Shown here one piece after another: positions 30,120-44,000 of a stretch of 64,000 bases of DNA (position 1 is the first letter of the stretch; every line of letters begins with the position of its first letter). Position numbers and translations under genes: made by a program. Source of the stretch: Haloechinothrix halophila YIM 93223 (GTDB lineage: Bacteria; Actinomycetota; Actinomycetes; Mycobacteriales; Pseudonocardiaceae); the NCBI RefSeq assembly GCF_000504245.1, contig NZ_KI632509.1:1797723-1861722 (forward strand), read 5' to 3'. Below the pieces are notes generated by a model, which saw only the letters and a program-made list of their open reading frames with translations, did not search any database and was not told the DNA's origin.

Positions 30120-33100
30120 ATGGGGTCAGGCCTGTCGGACGTACTTCCGCTCTCGCCGCTGCAGGAGGGACTGCTATTTCAGTCGCTGCTGTCCGGTGCG
30201 GATGCCGATACCTATACCGTGCAAATCCGATTCGACCTCGAAGGCCCGGTCGACGCGGATCGATTGCGCGCCGCGCTAGAAGCCCTGCTGGATCGGTACC
30301 CCAATCTCCGCGCCGGATTTCGGTATGAGGGAATCTCCCGGCCCGTCCAAGTGATTCCACATGACACCGTTGTGCCATGGCGAGAGTTTGATCTGTCCAT
30401 GATGGGCGATGATGAGGCCGAGAAGGAACTGTGCGCCGTCGCTGACGCTGATCGGCGACCATTCGACCTCACCTGTCCACCATTGCTGCGGGCGAGCCTG
30501 GTGCGCCGGTCGTCGTATCGGAGCAGCCTGGTATTGACCAACCACCACATTCTTCTTGACGGTTGGTCACTGCCTATCGTCGTGCGGGAGCTATTCGAGC
30601 TCTATGCGGGCGGCGATACGGCAGAGTTTCCCCCTGCCGCGTCGTACAAGAGCTACCTCGCGTGGCTGTCACGGCGAGACGGCCATGCCGCCTCGGCGGC
30701 ATGGCGCGATGCTCTGGCGGATCTCGACGGGCCAACGTTGGTTTCCGGAGCGGATGCGGATGCCGCGGGCCGGTTCGGGGCGGTATGTGCGGTGACGACC
30801 ACCGTGCCGAGAGAGGTAATGACTCGGCTCCGGCAAGCCGCGGGTTCGCGAGGACTGACGCTGAACACCGTTGTCCAGGGAGCATGGGGTCTGCTGCTCG
30901 GCAGGATGACTGGGCGAACCGACGTGGTGTTCGGAGCGACCGTTTCTGGCCGCGCACCGGAACTACCTGGTGTCGAGAGCATGGTTGGTCTGCTCATCAA
31001 TACCATTCCGGTCCGGGCTCAGTATCGGCCAGCTGAGCCGATGTCGACCGTGCTGAGTCGTGTCCAGGAACAGCAGGCAGCGTTGCAAGAGCATCAGCAT
31101 CTGGGCCTGGCGGACATCCAGCGGGCAAGTGGTCATAGCAGACTATTCGACACGATCGCGGTATTTGAGAATTATCCAATTGATCCAAAGGAGCTCACCC
31201 GTTCTACGGGCGAGTTGACGGTGCGCGATCTGCGGGTGGCCGACGCGACTCATTACCCACTTGGCCTTATCGCTACCCCAGGTGACAGTGGACTCGATAT
31301 GCGGATCGATTACCGCGACGATGCATTCACCAGAGAGCAAGCCGAGTTGGTTGCCGAGCGGTTGACAGAACTGCTAGCAGCGCTGGCTACAGACATGGAT
31401 CGCCCCGCAGGGCGGTTCGACGTTCTTACGGCCGACGAATCACGTCAAGTGCTCACCGAGTGGAACACCTTGGACGGGTTTGAGCCCGAACCAGTCACCG
31501 TAGGGATCGCGGAGTTATTCGCACGTACGGTGGCGGAGCATCAGAACTCCCTCGCTGTGGTGGATGGGGCGCGACGGCTCTCCTATACGGACCTTGATAC
31601 GCGAAGCAGCCAGCTCGCCCGCGTGCTCATCGACAGCGGGGTTGAGCCTGGTGACTTCGTCGCTCTCGGGCTGCCCCGTTCCGCTGACCTGGTCGTCGCG
31701 ATTATCGCCGTGCTCAAGGCCGGTGCTGCTTACGTGCCACTTGACCCACAGTATCCGGCTGATCGGATCAGGTACACGTTGGCCGACGCCCGGCCTCGGC
31801 TGCTGGTCACTGAATCGTCATTGGCGGAAAAGCTAGCGAGCACGGGCGATGTGCCCAGAGTGGAACTGGACCGGATCCATCGCCGCATGGCGGACGCGTC
31901 ACCGAGTGACCCGCGGGTCACGGTGTCACCTACCGCACCTGCCTATGTCATCTATACGTCCGGTTCCACCGGGAGGCCAAAGGGAGTTGTCGTATCACAC
32001 GGCAATGTGGTGCGTCTGTTCAGTGCCACCCGGCAGTGGTTCGACTTCGGGGCGGATGATGTCTGGACGCTGTTCCACTCATATGCCTTCGATTTCTCAG
32101 TATGGGAGCTGTGGGGACCACTGTTGCACGGTGGAGCTCTGGTCGTTGTGGATCACGCCACCACGCGTTCGCCCGGTGAATTTCTCGAGCTGCTTGTGCG
32201 TGAGCGAGTGACCGTGCTCAACCAAACGCCGTCTGCCTTCTATCAGTTGATGGCAGCCGACGCCGAGCAGCCCGAGCTTGGCGCCCAACTCGCGCTCAGG
32301 CGCGTCATTTTCGGCGGTGAGGCCCTGGACCTTTGGCGTCTCACCGATTGGTACGCGAGACATGCCGATGACGCGCCTGAACTGGTCAACATGTATGGCA
32401 TCACTGAGACCACCGTCCACGTCTCCTATCTCGCCCTTACCACAAACGCAGCCGCGAAAGGGCAAGCCAGCATTATTGGCCGTCCAATCCCAGACCTGCG
32501 AATTTACCTGCTGGACGACAACCTGCAGCCGGTCCTGCCCGGCGTTACGGGCGAGATGTATGTGGCAGGCGCCGGGGTGGCGCAGGGCTACCACGGGCGC
32601 GTTGATCTGACCGCCTCCCGGTTCGTCGCCGATCCGTTCGCCGCCGATGGCGGACGCATGTACCGCAGCGGTGATCTCGCCCGCTTATCCGAGGATGGGA
32701 ACCTGGAGTTTCTTGGCAGGGCCGATCATCAGGTGAAGATCCGCGGATTCCGGATTGAGCTTGGCGAGATCGAGGAGGTACTCGCCACCGACGATACGGT
32801 CGGCGACGTTGCCGTAGTAGCCCGTGAGGATATTCCTGGCGATCGAAGGCTCGTCGCTTACGTTGTGGCCGCGCAGAGTCACCAACCTGATCCGGCCGGG
32901 TTACGCGCGCTTGCCGCGCGTGGGCTGCCCGACTATATGGTGCCCAGCGCTTTCGTCGTTCTTGACCGGCTCCCACTCACCAGCAACGGCAAGCTCGATC
33001 GTACGGCGCTGCCCGCACCCGAGCCTGAATCAAGCGAGTTTGGCGATCTGCCCAGTGATCAGATCGAGGAGCTCATTTGTGGAATCTTCGCGGATGTGCT

Positions 33101-36100
33101 CGGTCGTACTCGCGTAGGACCTGGCGAGAGCTTCTTTGAACTTGGTGGACATTCCCTGCTGGCTACCCGGTTGGTCAGCAGGGTTCGCTCCACGCTGAAT
33201 GCCGAACTGAGCGTGCGAACGCTGTTCGAGTCGCCGACTCCCGCCGCGCTTCGGACGGTGCTGGCCGGGGCAAGCGAGGCAAGGCCCGCGCTCACTCCGA
33301 TGCGACGGCCTCCGGTGCTCCCACAATCCTATGGCCAAGGTCGACTGTGGTTTTTGAACCGGCTCGACAGTGACCAGGACAGTGCGGCGGCCTACAATAT
33401 GCCGATCGCCCTGCGGCTGACCGGCGGGTTGGACGTGCCCTCGTTGCGGGCCGCCATCTCCGACGTTGTTGAGCGGCACGAACCGTTGCGCACGATCTTT
33501 CCCGAAATGGATGGGGTCGGTACGCAACATGTTCTCGAGCCGGAGCGAGCGAACCCAGAACTCTCCATAATCGCGACTAGTCATGAGCAGCTAGACAGCC
33601 AGCTACAGCACCTCTTCTCCCGTGGTTTCGACCTCACTGTTGAGCCGCCGCTTCGCGTTACGTTGTTGCGGCTCGGCCAGGACGAGCACGTGTTGTTGCT
33701 TGTCCTGCACCACATTGCGGCGGATGGCTGGTCCCTTTCCCCGCTCGCAGGGGATCTCAGCGAGGCATACACCGCACGCACGCGCGGATCGGCGCCCCGG
33801 TGGGCGCCGTTGCCCGTGACGTATGCGGACTACGCGTTGTGGCAACGGGAGTTGCTCGGCGACGATACTCAGGCCGACAGCCTGCTTGCTCGTCAGCTCG
33901 ACTACTGGCGCGAGACGCTGGCCGAACTGCCTGACGAGCTGGCGCTGCCCACCGACCGGCCTCGCCCGGCTGTGGCCGACCATCGCGGCGACTGCGTTCG
34001 GTTCAGTGTGGGCCATGACCTGCATGCTGCGATTCGCGCGCTCACCCGAGCGACGGGGACGAGCCTGCACATGGTGCTGCAAGCAGGCCTCGCCGCTCTG
34101 CTCACTCGTCTAGGTGCCGGCACCGACATCCCTATCGGAACCCCGGTAGCGGCCCGTACTGATTCCGCGACAGAGCGCCTCGTTGGCTATTTCGGGAACT
34201 CCCTTGTGCTGCGCACTGACACCTCTGGCGACCCGGCTTTCAACGAGTTGCTTCGCCGGGTACGAGAGACTGATCTCGCCGCATATGCCAACCAAGAGGT
34301 GCCCTTCGAGCGCGTGATTGACGCGCTTAACCCGGATCGCTCGCCCGCGCGGCACCCGCTGTTCCAGGTTGTTCTCAGCGTGCAGAACAACCCCGAATGG
34401 CAGCTGAATCTACCTGGCCTTGTCACTGAGCGGATCGCGCTGACCCCGACTACGGCGAAGTTCGATTTGTGCCTTGATGTAACAGAGCACACCGATGGTG
34501 TGGGTGATCCTGCCGGGCTTGACTGTGTTCTCAACTACGCCGCCGCTCTGTTTGACGAAGAGACTGTATCGGCGATCAGCCGGTGGCTGCTACGGCTGCT
34601 GACCAGCGCTGTGATGGATCCGGACCGGCCGATCGGCAGTGTCGATCTGCTCGATGCCGATGAACGCAGGCAGTTGCTCGTGGACTGGAACGGCAAAGAC
34701 CGTGACGTCGAGCAGGTTCCCGTTGACGAGTTGATCGCATGTCGTGCGATGGAACATCCTGCCGCGCTCGCGGTGACCGCCGATGACGGTGCACTGAGTT
34801 ACGGTGAGTTGAATGAACGAGCTAACCGGCTTGCCCGGTTGCTCGTCGAGCGGGGTGCGGCCGCTGAGCGATTTGTCGGCGTCGCGTTACCCCGCGGTAT
34901 CGACCTCGTCGTCACCTTGCTCGCGGTATTGCGGACGGGAGCCGGGTACCTCCCCGTCGATCCCGATTATCCAGCCGACCGCATCGACTTCATGGTGTCC
35001 GATGCCGCTCCCGTGCTGCTGGTGACGTGCTCAGGGGTTGAGCGGTTGTTGCCTGACAGCTGTCGTGACAGGCCACACGTCGTACTCGACGACTCGGCTA
35101 CCGCTGCTGCTGTCGCTGACCAGTCAGCGTCCAGGGTTACCCCTGGCGAGCTGACATGCCCCCGTGACGAAACGAACCCTGCCTATGTGATCTATACCTC
35201 GGGCTCAACTGGAAGGCCGAAGGGCGTGGTCATCGAGCATCGGGCGCTGACAACGTATCTCGCATGGACGGCGCGCGAATACCCCAGCGCGAGCGGTCTC
35301 GCTCTCGTCCATTCGCCGATCTCATTCGACTTGACGGTGACGGCGCTCTACACGTGCCTCGTGACGGGTGGGCAGGTGCACCTCACGGTTCTGGAGGATG
35401 CCGACAGTACTCGCGCCGTGCTCGCCGAGCGCGAGTGCACGTTCCTCAAAGGAACCCCTAGCCATCTCGCGCTGCTACGTGCGCTTCCCGATTCTTACTC
35501 GCCCTCTGGGCATTTGATGCTCGGCGGGGAAACCTTAGTTGGCGAAGCGCTGTCCGAGTTTCGCGAGCGGCGGCCGCGGACCACGGTGCTCAATGTATAT
35601 GGACAGACCGAGACCACGGTCAACTGTGCTGAAATGCGTGTGCTGCCTGGCGACGGCGTACCGCGAGGGGCGCTGCCATTCGGCAGGCCGTTCGACAACG
35701 TACGCATGTACGTTCTCGATGAGGCGCTTCGCCCGGTTCCGCCAGCGGTTACCGGCGAGGTGTATGTGGCAGGTGAACAGCTTGGTCGCGGATACCTGAA
35801 CAGAGCCGCGCTGACCGCTGAGCGATTTGTTGCTGATCCCTTCGGCCCTGCTGGCACCAGGATGTACCGCACGGGTGATCTAGCCAAGTGGCGGCACGAC
35901 GGCACGTTGGAATTCGCCGGTCGCGCCGACGATCAAGTCAAGGTGCGCGGCTTTCGTATCGAGCCTGGTGAGATCGAAGCCGTGGTCGCGAGCCATGATT
36001 CGGTGCGTCAGGTCGCGGTGGTTGTCCGCGAGGACATCCCAGGTGAGCGGCGCCTGTACGGGTATGTCGTGCCGCATGATGGGGCGACACCGGAACCGAA

Positions 36101-38096
36101 CGAGCTGCGTGCGCACGTCGCGGCGGCGGTTCCTGACTACATGGTGCCCGCCACATTCGTCGTCATGGACGCACTGCCGCTGACACCCAACGGGAAATTG
36201 GATCGCAAAGCACTTCCTAAACCAGACTTCAACGCGGCTACGGGTGCCACTGGCCCCCGCACTGCGGTTGAAGCGACCCTCGCCGCGCTGTTCAAGGACG
36301 TACTCGGGCTCGACTCGGTTGGTGTCGACGACAACTTTTTCGATCTGGGTGGGGATTCGATCATTTCCATCCAGCTCGTCGCGCGAGCACGCCAGTCGGG
36401 GCTGGTTATCACGCCACGCGACGTGTTTGAGCACAAAACTGTGGCCGCGCTCGCGCTTGCTGCTCGGAGCCTAGATGCCGCGACCAGCGGTGAGCCGGAT
36501 GTCGGTACCGGCGATGTTCCCATGACTCCTGCTATCGCCCGTTTCCGTGAACGTGGCGGCCCCATCAATGGCTACAACCAGTCGATGTTGCTTCGTGCGC
36601 CAGATGGACTGGCACTAGACACGCTAACCGCGGCGGTGCAGGCTGTGCTCGATCGGCACGACGCGCTACGGATGAGGCTGGACCGGGAATCCGCCGGCAC
36701 GCAGTGGTCGTTGCGTATCCCTGAGCCCGGGACTGTCGACGCCGCCGAGTTTGTGCTGCGGCGAGACATCCGTGGCCTCGACGCGGACGAGGCGCGTGAG
36801 CGGATCTCGTCGGAGAGCGCGGCCGCATGGGCCCGTACCGAGCCGGAAGCAGGTCGCCAGCTGGTCGTCGTCTGGTTCGACGCCGGCGGTGACGGGGCCG
36901 ATCGATTGTTGCTTGTAGCGCACCACATGGTGGTGGACGGGGTTTCCTGGCGGATCCTTATCGACGATCTGGCGGCCGCCTGGCGAGCGGTGGACGCGGG
37001 CGATACCCCGCGGCTTCCACCTGTCAGCACATCGTTTCGTCGCTGGTCGCAGCACCTGCATGCCGCTGCGTACGACGAGAAACGGGTTGCCGAGTTGGAC
37101 GACTGGCTCGCGCGGCTGTCGAAGTTCGACCCGCCGCTTGGTGCGCGCCCGCTCGACCCCACCCAAGATACTTTCGCGGAACTGCGCTACCTAGTGCAGC
37201 ACGTTGATGCCGATATTGCCGAGCCGCTACTGACCACCCTGCCTGCCGCGTACCGGGCCGGTCCGAACGACGTATTGCTGACGGCACTCGCGCTCGCGGT
37301 GACCCGGTGGCGTATCGAGAACGCCGGATCCGAACTCGATGAGTTGGACGAGTGGCAGGACGAGGAGCCGACAGGTGTTCTTGTCGATCTCGAGGGGCAC
37401 GGACGCGAGGACATCGTCGCGGGGGCGGACACGTCCCGTACCGTCGGCTGGTTCACCTCGCGTTATCCCGTGCGGCTCGATCACGAGTCACTCGACTTCG
37501 CCGAGGTCGACGCTGGTGGCGCGGTCGTGGGGCGGATACTCAAGTCAGTCAAGGAAACCCTACGAGCGCTGCCGGACAACGGCGTTGGCTACGGGTTGTT
37601 GCGGTACCTCAACCACGACACCAGAGATGTGCTCGCCGGGGAACTTGAACCGCAGGTGAGCTTCAACTACCTCGGTCGCGTTGCTACTGGCACGGGTTCC
37701 GCCGGGCCATGGTCGGCGGTGGCAGACGCCGACACCATTGGAGGTGCCGATCTGGCTGGAGGCAGGCCGGATCCTCGCACGCCAATGGCGCACACGCTGT
37801 CGATTAACGCGGTAGCCGAAGACCACCCCGCCGGAACGCGCCTGGTTGTGGTGTGGTCGTGGCCGCGCATGGTGCTCACCGAGGACGAAGTACACGCGTT
37901 GAGCGAGGCATTTCGCAGCGCGCTGCGTGGCCTTGTGGCACATGGCGAGAGCGGGGATGCGGGCGGAATGACGCCCTCGGACGTGAATCTCGTCTCGTTG
38001 AGCCAGCACGAGCTCGACTCCTTCGAATCTGAGGTTGCCGAGGACCACGACGACGAAGACGAAGAGTTCACGACTGAGTGGGAGATGGCCCGGTGA
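30120..38096 (+). CDS. NRPS3: C-A(Thr)-T-C-A(Asx-like)-T-E, two modules
   Basis: A 2658-residue synthetase. Domains: C1 opens [14 protein letters not shown] (HHILLDG at 142), a form typical after an upstream epimerase (D-donor); A1 (YTSGSTG at 612); T1 Ser1012; C2 (HHIAADG at 1197, L-type); A2 (1692); T2 Ser2080 (GGDS); E ([10 protein letters not shown] at 2268). A1 pocket residues D F W N I G M V H equal the known threonine code. A2 pocket D L T K M G V V N belongs to the Asp/Asn family (DLTK...) and, given glutamate mutase downstream, could select 3-methylaspartate. That residue would be epimerised to D. ATG 30120 follows GGAGGAGCTGAG, 1 base after the NRPS2 stop; the longer in-frame start inside NRPS2 is spurious. 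Confidence 0.95.
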   Translation: MGSGLSDVLPLSPLQEGLLFQSLLSGADADTYTVQIRFDLEGPVDADRLRAALEALLDRYPNLRAGFRYEGISRPVQVIPHDTVVPWREFDLSMMGDDEAEKELCAVADADRRPFDLTCPPLLRASLVRRSSYRSSLVLTNHHILLDGWSLPIVVRELFELYAGGDTAEFPPAASYKSYLAWLSRRDGHAASAAWRDALADLDGPTLVSGADADAAGRFGAVCAVTTTVPREVMTRLRQAAGSRGLTLNTVVQGAWGLLLGRMTGRTDVVFGATVSGRAPELPGVESMVGLLINTIPVRAQYRPAEPMSTVLSRVQEQQAALQEHQHLGLADIQRASGHSRLFDTIAVFENYPIDPKELTRSTGELTVRDLRVADATHYPLGLIATPGDSGLDMRIDYRDDAFTREQAELVAERLTELLAALATDMDRPAGRFDVLTADESRQVLTEWNTLDGFEPEPVTVGIAELFARTVAEHQNSLAVVDGARRLSYTDLDTRSSQLARVLIDSGVEPGDFVALGLPRSADLVVAIIAVLKAGAAYVPLDPQYPADRIRYTLADARPRLLVTESSLAEKLASTGDVPRVELDRIHRRMADASPSDPRVTVSPTAPAYVIYTSGSTGRPKGVVVSHGNVVRLFSATRQWFDFGADDVWTLFHSYAFDFSVWELWGPLLHGGALVVVDHATTRSPGEFLELLVRERVTVLNQTPSAFYQLMAADAEQPELGAQLALRRVIFGGEALDLWRLTDWYARHADDAPELVNMYGITETTVHVSYLALTTNAAAKGQASIIGRPIPDLRIYLLDDNLQPVLPGVTGEMYVAGAGVAQGYHGRVDLTASRFVADPFAADGGRMYRSGDLARLSEDGNLEFLGRADHQVKIRGFRIELGEIEEVLATDDTVGDVAVVAREDIPGDRRLVAYVVAAQSHQPDPAGLRALAARGLPDYMVPSAFVVLDRLPLTSNGKLDRTALPAPEPESSEFGDLPSDQIEELICGIFADVLGRTRVGPGESFFELGGHSLLATRLVSRVRSTLNAELSVRTLFESPTPAALRTVLAGASEARPALTPMRRPPVLPQSYGQGRLWFLNRLDSDQDSAAAYNMPIALRLTGGLDVPSLRAAISDVVERHEPLRTIFPEMDGVGTQHVLEPERANPELSIIATSHEQLDSQLQHLFSRGFDLTVEPPLRVTLLRLGQDEHVLLLVLHHIAADGWSLSPLAGDLSEAYTARTRGSAPRWAPLPVTYADYALWQRELLGDDTQADSLLARQLDYWRETLAELPDELALPTDRPRPAVADHRGDCVRFSVGHDLHAAIRALTRATGTSLHMVLQAGLAALLTRLGAGTDIPIGTPVAARTDSATERLVGYFGNSLVLRTDTSGDPAFNELLRRVRETDLAAYANQEVPFERVIDALNPDRSPARHPLFQVVLSVQNNPEWQLNLPGLVTERIALTPTTAKFDLCLDVTEHTDGVGDPAGLDCVLNYAAALFDEETVSAISRWLLRLLTSAVMDPDRPIGSVDLLDADERRQLLVDWNGKDRDVEQVPVDELIACRAMEHPAALAVTADDGALSYGELNERANRLARLLVERGAAAERFVGVALPRGIDLVVTLLAVLRTGAGYLPVDPDYPADRIDFMVSDAAPVLLVTCSGVERLLPDSCRDRPHVVLDDSATAAAVADQSASRVTPGELTCPRDETNPAYVIYTSGSTGRPKGVVIEHRALTTYLAWTAREYPSASGLALVHSPISFDLTVTALYTCLVTGGQVHLTVLEDADSTRAVLAERECTFLKGTPSHLALLRALPDSYSPSGHLMLGGETLVGEALSEFRERRPRTTVLNVYGQTETTVNCAEMRVLPGDGVPRGALPFGRPFDNVRMYVLDEALRPVPPAVTGEVYVAGEQLGRGYLNRAALTAERFVADPFGPAGTRMYRTGDLAKWRHDGTLEFAGRADDQVKVRGFRIEPGEIEAVVASHDSVRQVAVVVREDIPGERRLYGYVVPHDGATPEPNELRAHVAAAVPDYMVPATFVVMDALPLTPNGKLDRKALPKPDFNAATGATGPRTAVEATLAALFKDVLGLDSVGVDDNFFDLGGDSIISIQLVARARQSGLVITPRDVFEHKTVAALALAARSLDAATSGEPDVGTGDVPMTPAIARFRERGGPINGYNQSMLLRAPDGLALDTLTAAVQAVLDRHDALRMRLDRESAGTQWSLRIPEPGTVDAAEFVLRRDIRGLDADEARERISSESAAAWARTEPEAGRQLVVVWFDAGGDGADRLLLVAHHMVVDGVSWRILIDDLAAAWRAVDAGDTPRLPPVSTSFRRWSQHLHAAAYDEKRVAELDDWLARLSKFDPPLGARPLDPTQDTFAELRYLVQHVDADIAEPLLTTLPAAYRAGPNDVLLTALALAVTRWRIENAGSELDELDEWQDEEPTGVLVDLEGHGREDIVAGADTSRTVGWFTSRYPVRLDHESLDFAEVDAGGAVVGRILKSVKETLRALPDNGVGYGLLRYLNHDTRDVLAGELEPQVSFNYLGRVATGTGSAGPWSAVADADTIGGADLAGGRPDPRTPMAHTLSINAVAEDHPAGTRLVVVWSWPRMVLTEDEVHALSEAFRSALRGLVAHGESGDAGGMTPSDVNLVSLSQHELDSFESEVAEDHDDEDEEFTTEWEMAR

Positions 38097-41000
38097 GCAC
38101 CCAACGCGTCGAAGACGTCTTGCCGCTGTCTCCGCTGCAGGAGGGGCTGCTGTTCCACACCCTGCTCGAGGACGACGGCGAAGACCCATATATCTCACAG
38201 ATGTTGCTCGACCTCGAGGGCGAGCTGGATGTCGGGGCGCTGAGGCTCGCTGCGAAGGCACTACTGCGCAGGCATGCGAACCTGCGGGCAGGGTTTCGCT
38301 ACGAGGGAACGGCCGAACCCATCGCCGTCGTACCCCGGGCGGTGTCACTTCCGTGGCGACAGATCGATCTCTCAGCGGTGGAGCCCGCGCGGCTGGACGA
38401 CGAGCTGGAACGAGTACAGCGCGAGGAGCGGGCGCGACGATTCGATCTCAGCCGGCCACCGCTGCTGCGGTTCGCTGTGTTCCGCTTGGCGGAGGGGCGT
38501 TACCGACTCTCACTCTGCAAGCACCATCTGCTCCTTGATGGTTGGTCGATGCCGATCATCGTGCGCGAGCTCTTCCAGCTTTACGAAGCACGGGGAGACC
38601 TATCAGTGCTCCCGCCGGTGCGTCCGTACCGTGACTACCTGGCCTGGCTCGGGACGCGAGACAAGGAAGCAGCCATGGCCGCTTGGCGGGCGGCTCTGTC
38701 GGGAATAGACGCTCCGACCGTCTTGTGGCCAGACCTGCCCGCCGCTACTGAACGGCCAGCGGAGGTAGTCATCACAGCTCCGGCCGACCTGACTTCTCGC
38801 CTCAATGCTATGTCACGTCGAGTCGGCGTCACGATGAACACCGTCGTGCAGGGCTGCTGGGGAATGCTGCTCGGCAGACTCACCGGCACCACAGACGTCG
38901 CCTTCGGCAGCACAGTTTCAGGACGTCCGCCGGAGTTGCCTGGTGTTGAGTCGATGGTGGGAATGTTCATCAACACCCTGCCGGTACGCGTTCAGCTTCC
39001 GCCGTCCGTCTCGATCCGGTCTGTGCTGAGTGAGTTGCAGGGGCGCGCGTCGGAGTTGATGGAACACTCTTACGTTCAGCTGTCTGAAGTGAATGCGGTT
39101 ACCGGATTCCCACAGCTGTTCGACACCGTGACCGTCTTTCAGAACTTCCCTGCCGAGCCGGGGACAAAAAAACTGGAAGCCGGTGGTCTGCGCATCACCG
39201 GCGGCACCGGGCGCGACGGCACGCAGTATCCACTCAGCTTCGCCGCGGGGCTGTCAGGTGACGAACTGCAGTTGCGATTGTTGTACCGCCGAGACTGCCT
39301 CAGCGATGCCGCGGCCGAGGAACTGCGCGACAGGTTGCTGCGGATATTCGAGGCTGTCGCGGCTGACCCGGACGCGCCAGTCGGAACGATTAACGATCTC
39401 ACCGACGGTGAGCGATCCTGGCTGACCGGTGGCGCGGGCGCCAACCCTGGCGAGTCTCGCACCATCGCGGAGCTGTTCGCGGAACAGGTGGCGGCGCGCC
39501 CAGACGCGATCGCCGTGGTTCACGACGACCGCGAGTGGACCTACGCCGAGTTGGATCGTTACGCGAATCAACTTGCTCGTCTGCTCATAGCCAGAGGAAT
39601 CGGTGCGGAGCAACTGGTGGCGCTGGGTGTCTCCCGGACTGTCGGCATGCTCATCGGTGTCCTCGCTGTGGTCAAAGCCGGAGCCGCTTATCTGCCGGTA
39701 GACCTCGATTATCCGCGCGAGCGGGTCGCCTACATGCTTGACGATGCCGCCCCGGAGCTGGCGCTGGTGGACGAATACACACAGGAGCCACTGGTGAGTG
39801 CCGCACCCGAATTGCCGGTGTTGCGAGTGGACAACGACGCTCTTGCCGCTGGTTACTCGGCGGAGCCGATCACCGACGCGGACCGGCTCAAGTCGGCGTC
39901 GGTGCACCACCCTGCCTACGTCATCTACACCTCTGGCTCCACAGGGCATCCCAAAGGCGTTGTTGTCAGCCACTCCGGTGTGGCAGCGATGGTGGCCACC
40001 CAACGCGACCGGATCATCGTCGGACCTGGCGACCGGGTGCTCCAGTTCGCGTCGCCCAGCTTCGATGCTTCGTTCTGGGAACTGGGCATGGCGTTGCTTT
40101 CTGGCGCGACGTTCGTGCTCGGGTCCACTGACCGGCTCATGCCGGGCGAACCGCTTGCGGGACTATTGGCAGAGCAGCGAGTCAGCCACGTGACTCTTCC
40201 CCCGGTAGCACTCGCCGCGTTGCCAGACGACGACGGGACGCTCGCGGGTGGCACGATCGTCTCCGCCGGAGAGGCCTGCTCGCCCGAATTGGCCTCCCGA
40301 TGGTCGTCGGGGCGTCGCATGATCAACGGGTACGGGCCTACCGAAACAACTGTGGCCACCTCGGTGTCTGATCCGCTGTCCGGCAATGGGATGGCACCTA
40401 TCGGACGGCCCGTTCACGGCGCGCGGGTGTACGTGCTTGACGCAGGGCTGCGTCCGGTCCTTCCCGGGGTCGCCGGGGAGCTGTACGTCGGCGGGTACGG
40501 GCTCGCACGCGGCTATCTCGGTCGGTCAGCGCTGACCGCGAGCAGGTTCGTTGCGGACCCCTACGGTCCGCCCGGTGCCAGGATGTACCGCACAGGGGAC
40601 CTTGCCCGGTGGCGAAGCGACGGTCAGCTGGAGTTCGCGGGCCGTGCCGATGATCAGGTGAAGATTCGCGGGTACAGGGTCGAACCCGGCGAGGTCGAGA
40701 CCATTCTGCTGACCCATCCGGTGGTGACCCAGGCCGCGGTGATCGCCCGCGAGGACCGGCCAGGAGAGAAGCGGCTGGTTGCCTATGTCGTGATTGGCGA
40801 GAGTGGTCAAGAGCAAGCGATTGGTGCGCTCCGGAGCCACGTTGCCACCGTATTGCCTGACTACCTGGTACCAGCGGCGATAGTGGTGCTGGACAGGTTG
40901 CCGGTGACGCCAAACGGCAAGCTCGACCGTGCTGCGCTTCCCGCTCCTGGCTTCGATTCGACCTCACGTCGCGAACCTCGCACCCATACGGAACGGGCAC

Positions 41001-44000
41001 TGTGTGAGCTGTTCTCGGAAGTACTCGGTGTTGATCGGGTTGGGATCGACGACGGTTTTTTCGACCTGGGTGGGCATTCCCTTCTTGCCACCAAGCTTGT
41101 AGGGCGGATCCGCTCACAGCTCAGTACCGAGGTCGCGGTCCGTACGTTGTTTGAGCATTCCACCCCGGAAGCGCTCGCGAAGGAACTCGACGGTGACGAC
41201 ATCGGGATAGAGCGAGACGGATTGGCGCCCCGCGTCAGGCCGGAGGTGATCCCGCTATCTCACGCGCAGGCCAGGCTGTGGTTCCTCAACCGCCTCGAGG
41301 GACCGAGCGCCACTTATAATGTGCCGCTTGGACTGCGATTGTCCGGCTCGCTCGACGTCGACGCGTTGCGTATGGCACTGGCCGATCTCGTGGCACGGCA
41401 TGAGCCGTTGCGCACTGTGTTCGCTGAGCGCGGCGGCACGGCGCAGCAAATCGTGCTCGATGCGGCAGAAGCTCGCCCAAAGCTTACGGTCAAGGACGTC
41501 GAGAGTGACGAGCTGGCTGCCGCTGCCGCAACGGCGGCGGCAGAGGGGTTCGATCTCGCCGTACATCCCCCGCTGCGCTGCACGTTGCTACGTGTGGGAC
41601 GTGACGACCACGTGTTGTTACTCGTGCTCCATCACATCGCGGCGGACGGCGCATCAATGGTGCCGTTGGCGCGCGATCTCGGCACTGCTTACCGCGCTCG
41701 CCTCGGAAACGAAGAACCCCAGTGGACTCCACTGTCGGTCCAGTATGTGGATTACACGCTGTGGCAGCGAGAGGTTCTCGGCAGCACGGATGATCCTCGT
41801 AGTGCGTTGTCGCGACAAGTGAACTACTGGCGTAAGCAACTGGAAGGTCTGCCGGAGGAACTCGACCTACCGACGGACAGGCCACGGCCTGCGCACGCCA
41901 TGTATGAGGGCGGCAGCGTACGCATGCGCGTTGACGCTGCTACCCACCGCCGGCTGGCCGAGCTGGCGCGGAAGAGCTCGGTCAGCCGGTTCATGGTGCT
42001 ACAGGCGGCTTTCGCCGCCCTGCTCAGCAGACTCGGTGCCGGTGACGACATCCCGATCGGTACGCCGATCGCCGGGCGGGATGACGAACGTATTGAGGAC
42101 CTAGTCGGTTTCTTCGTCAACACCCTTGTCCTGCGCACCGACACGTCAGGTGATCCAACGCTTCGTGGGCTAGTTGCCCGTGTCAAGGAGATAAACCTCG
42201 AGGCGTACGCGAACGCCGATCTGCCTTTCGAACGATTGGTCGATGTTCTACGACCAGCCCGGTCGCTGGCTCGACACCCGCTATTCCAGGTGATGCTGAC
42301 TCTGCACAATAACGCAGAGGCCACGCTTGATTTACCCGGTCTCGAGGTCGAGCCGTATCTTCCCCAACGCACGGCGTCCAAGTTCGATCTGTCGCTGAGC
42401 CTCGTGGAGCGAACCGGCACGGATGGTGAGTTGACGGGGGTCGATGGGTCGCTGCAGTACAGTACCGACCTGTTCGACCATGATACTGCTGAACGGCTGG
42501 CGGCCCGTTTCGTTGCTTTTCTTAATCGAGCACTCACACTTCCTGACGAGAGACTGTCCGAAGTGGATGTTCTATTGTCTGGGGAGCGAGACGAGATACT
42601 CCGCAACGGCGATGGTGGAGGCCGGGCTACGCACCCGCCCAGCGTGCTCGCTGTGTTCGCTGAACGGGTTCGACGCAACCCGCACGCGATAGCGTTAACT
42701 GACGGGGAACGACGTCGTTCCTACGCTGATCTGGATGCGGAATCCACCCGACTAGCGGTCGAACTCGCCGGTCGCGGAGCGAACCGGGGTGGCATCGTCG
42801 CGCTGCTGCTGCCGCCATCGATCGAACTGGTTACCGCGATGCTCGCCGTACTCAAGACTGGCTCGGCGTACCTGCCGATCGATCCCAGCTATCCGGCGGA
42901 ACGTGTCCGTTATCTGCTTGACGACGCCGCACCGGCGCTGGTGCTGAGCGACTGTGAGACCGCGGGGCGGTTGCCTACCACTGTCGCACCCGTACTGTGT
43001 CATGACCATCGCGAGTTCGCCGCCGCGGTTGCCGCGCGTCCAACGACAGGACCGTGGCCCGGCACTCCGTCCCGGACCGATCCCGCTTACGTCATCTATA
43101 CCTCGGGATCCACAGGCGGGCCGAAAGGCGTTGTGGTCGAACACCGCGCGCTCGCCGACTATCTGTCCTGGACGGTGCGAGACTATCCGGATGCCTCGGG
43201 TGCGGCTGTGCTGCACTCCAGCATGTCGTTCGATCTCACCGTCACCGCGCTCTACACGACGTTACTCTCGGGTGGAACGGTGCATCTCGCACCGTTGCGC
43301 GAGGACGAGAACACCCTTCGCGCGCTGCGGGAACACAAGTGCACGATACTCAAGGCAACGCCGAGTCATCTGCCGCTCCTGGAGTCCCTTCCTGGGGCCT
43401 TCTCACCACAAGGAACACTGATACTGGGTGGGGAAGCACTGCTTGGTGAAGCATTGTCCGACTGGAAAGCTAGCCACCCTGACGTCCGGATAGTCAATGC
43501 ATACGGCCCTACAGAGGCCACCGTCAACTGCACCCAGTACGAGTTGCCGCCGGACATCAGACCCGGGCCGGTGCCGATCGGACGCCCCTTCCCCGGCACA
43601 AGGGCGTATGTGCTCGATTCGAGGTTGAATATCGCCCCGCCGGGTGTGACAGGCGAGCTGTTCATCGCCGGAGAATCACTTGCCCGCGGCTACCTCGGGC
43701 GGTCGGCACTGACCGCGGAACGTTTCACCGCCGATCCCTATGGTCCGCCTGGCTCCCGAATGTACCGAACTGGCGATCTAGCGTACTGGACGACGGCTGG
43801 CCAGCTGGTTTACACGGGCCGTGCCGATGATCAGGTGAAGCTGCGTGGGTTCCGTATCGAGTTGGGCGAGATTACGGGAGTGTTGCGTGGCGCCCCTGGT
43901 GTGCGGGACGCGACAGCCATTGTTCGTGAGGACAGAACGGGTGATAGGCGGCTGGTCGGCTATGTGTGCGGCCAGGATGTTGACACTGTCGCGGTTGAGG

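Noticed and set aside
29880-30120. Longer in-frame start for NRPS3
   Set aside because: It would lie inside the epimerase end of NRPS2; ATG 30120 has GGAGGAG and begins at the usual condensation-domain N-terminus DVLPLSP.
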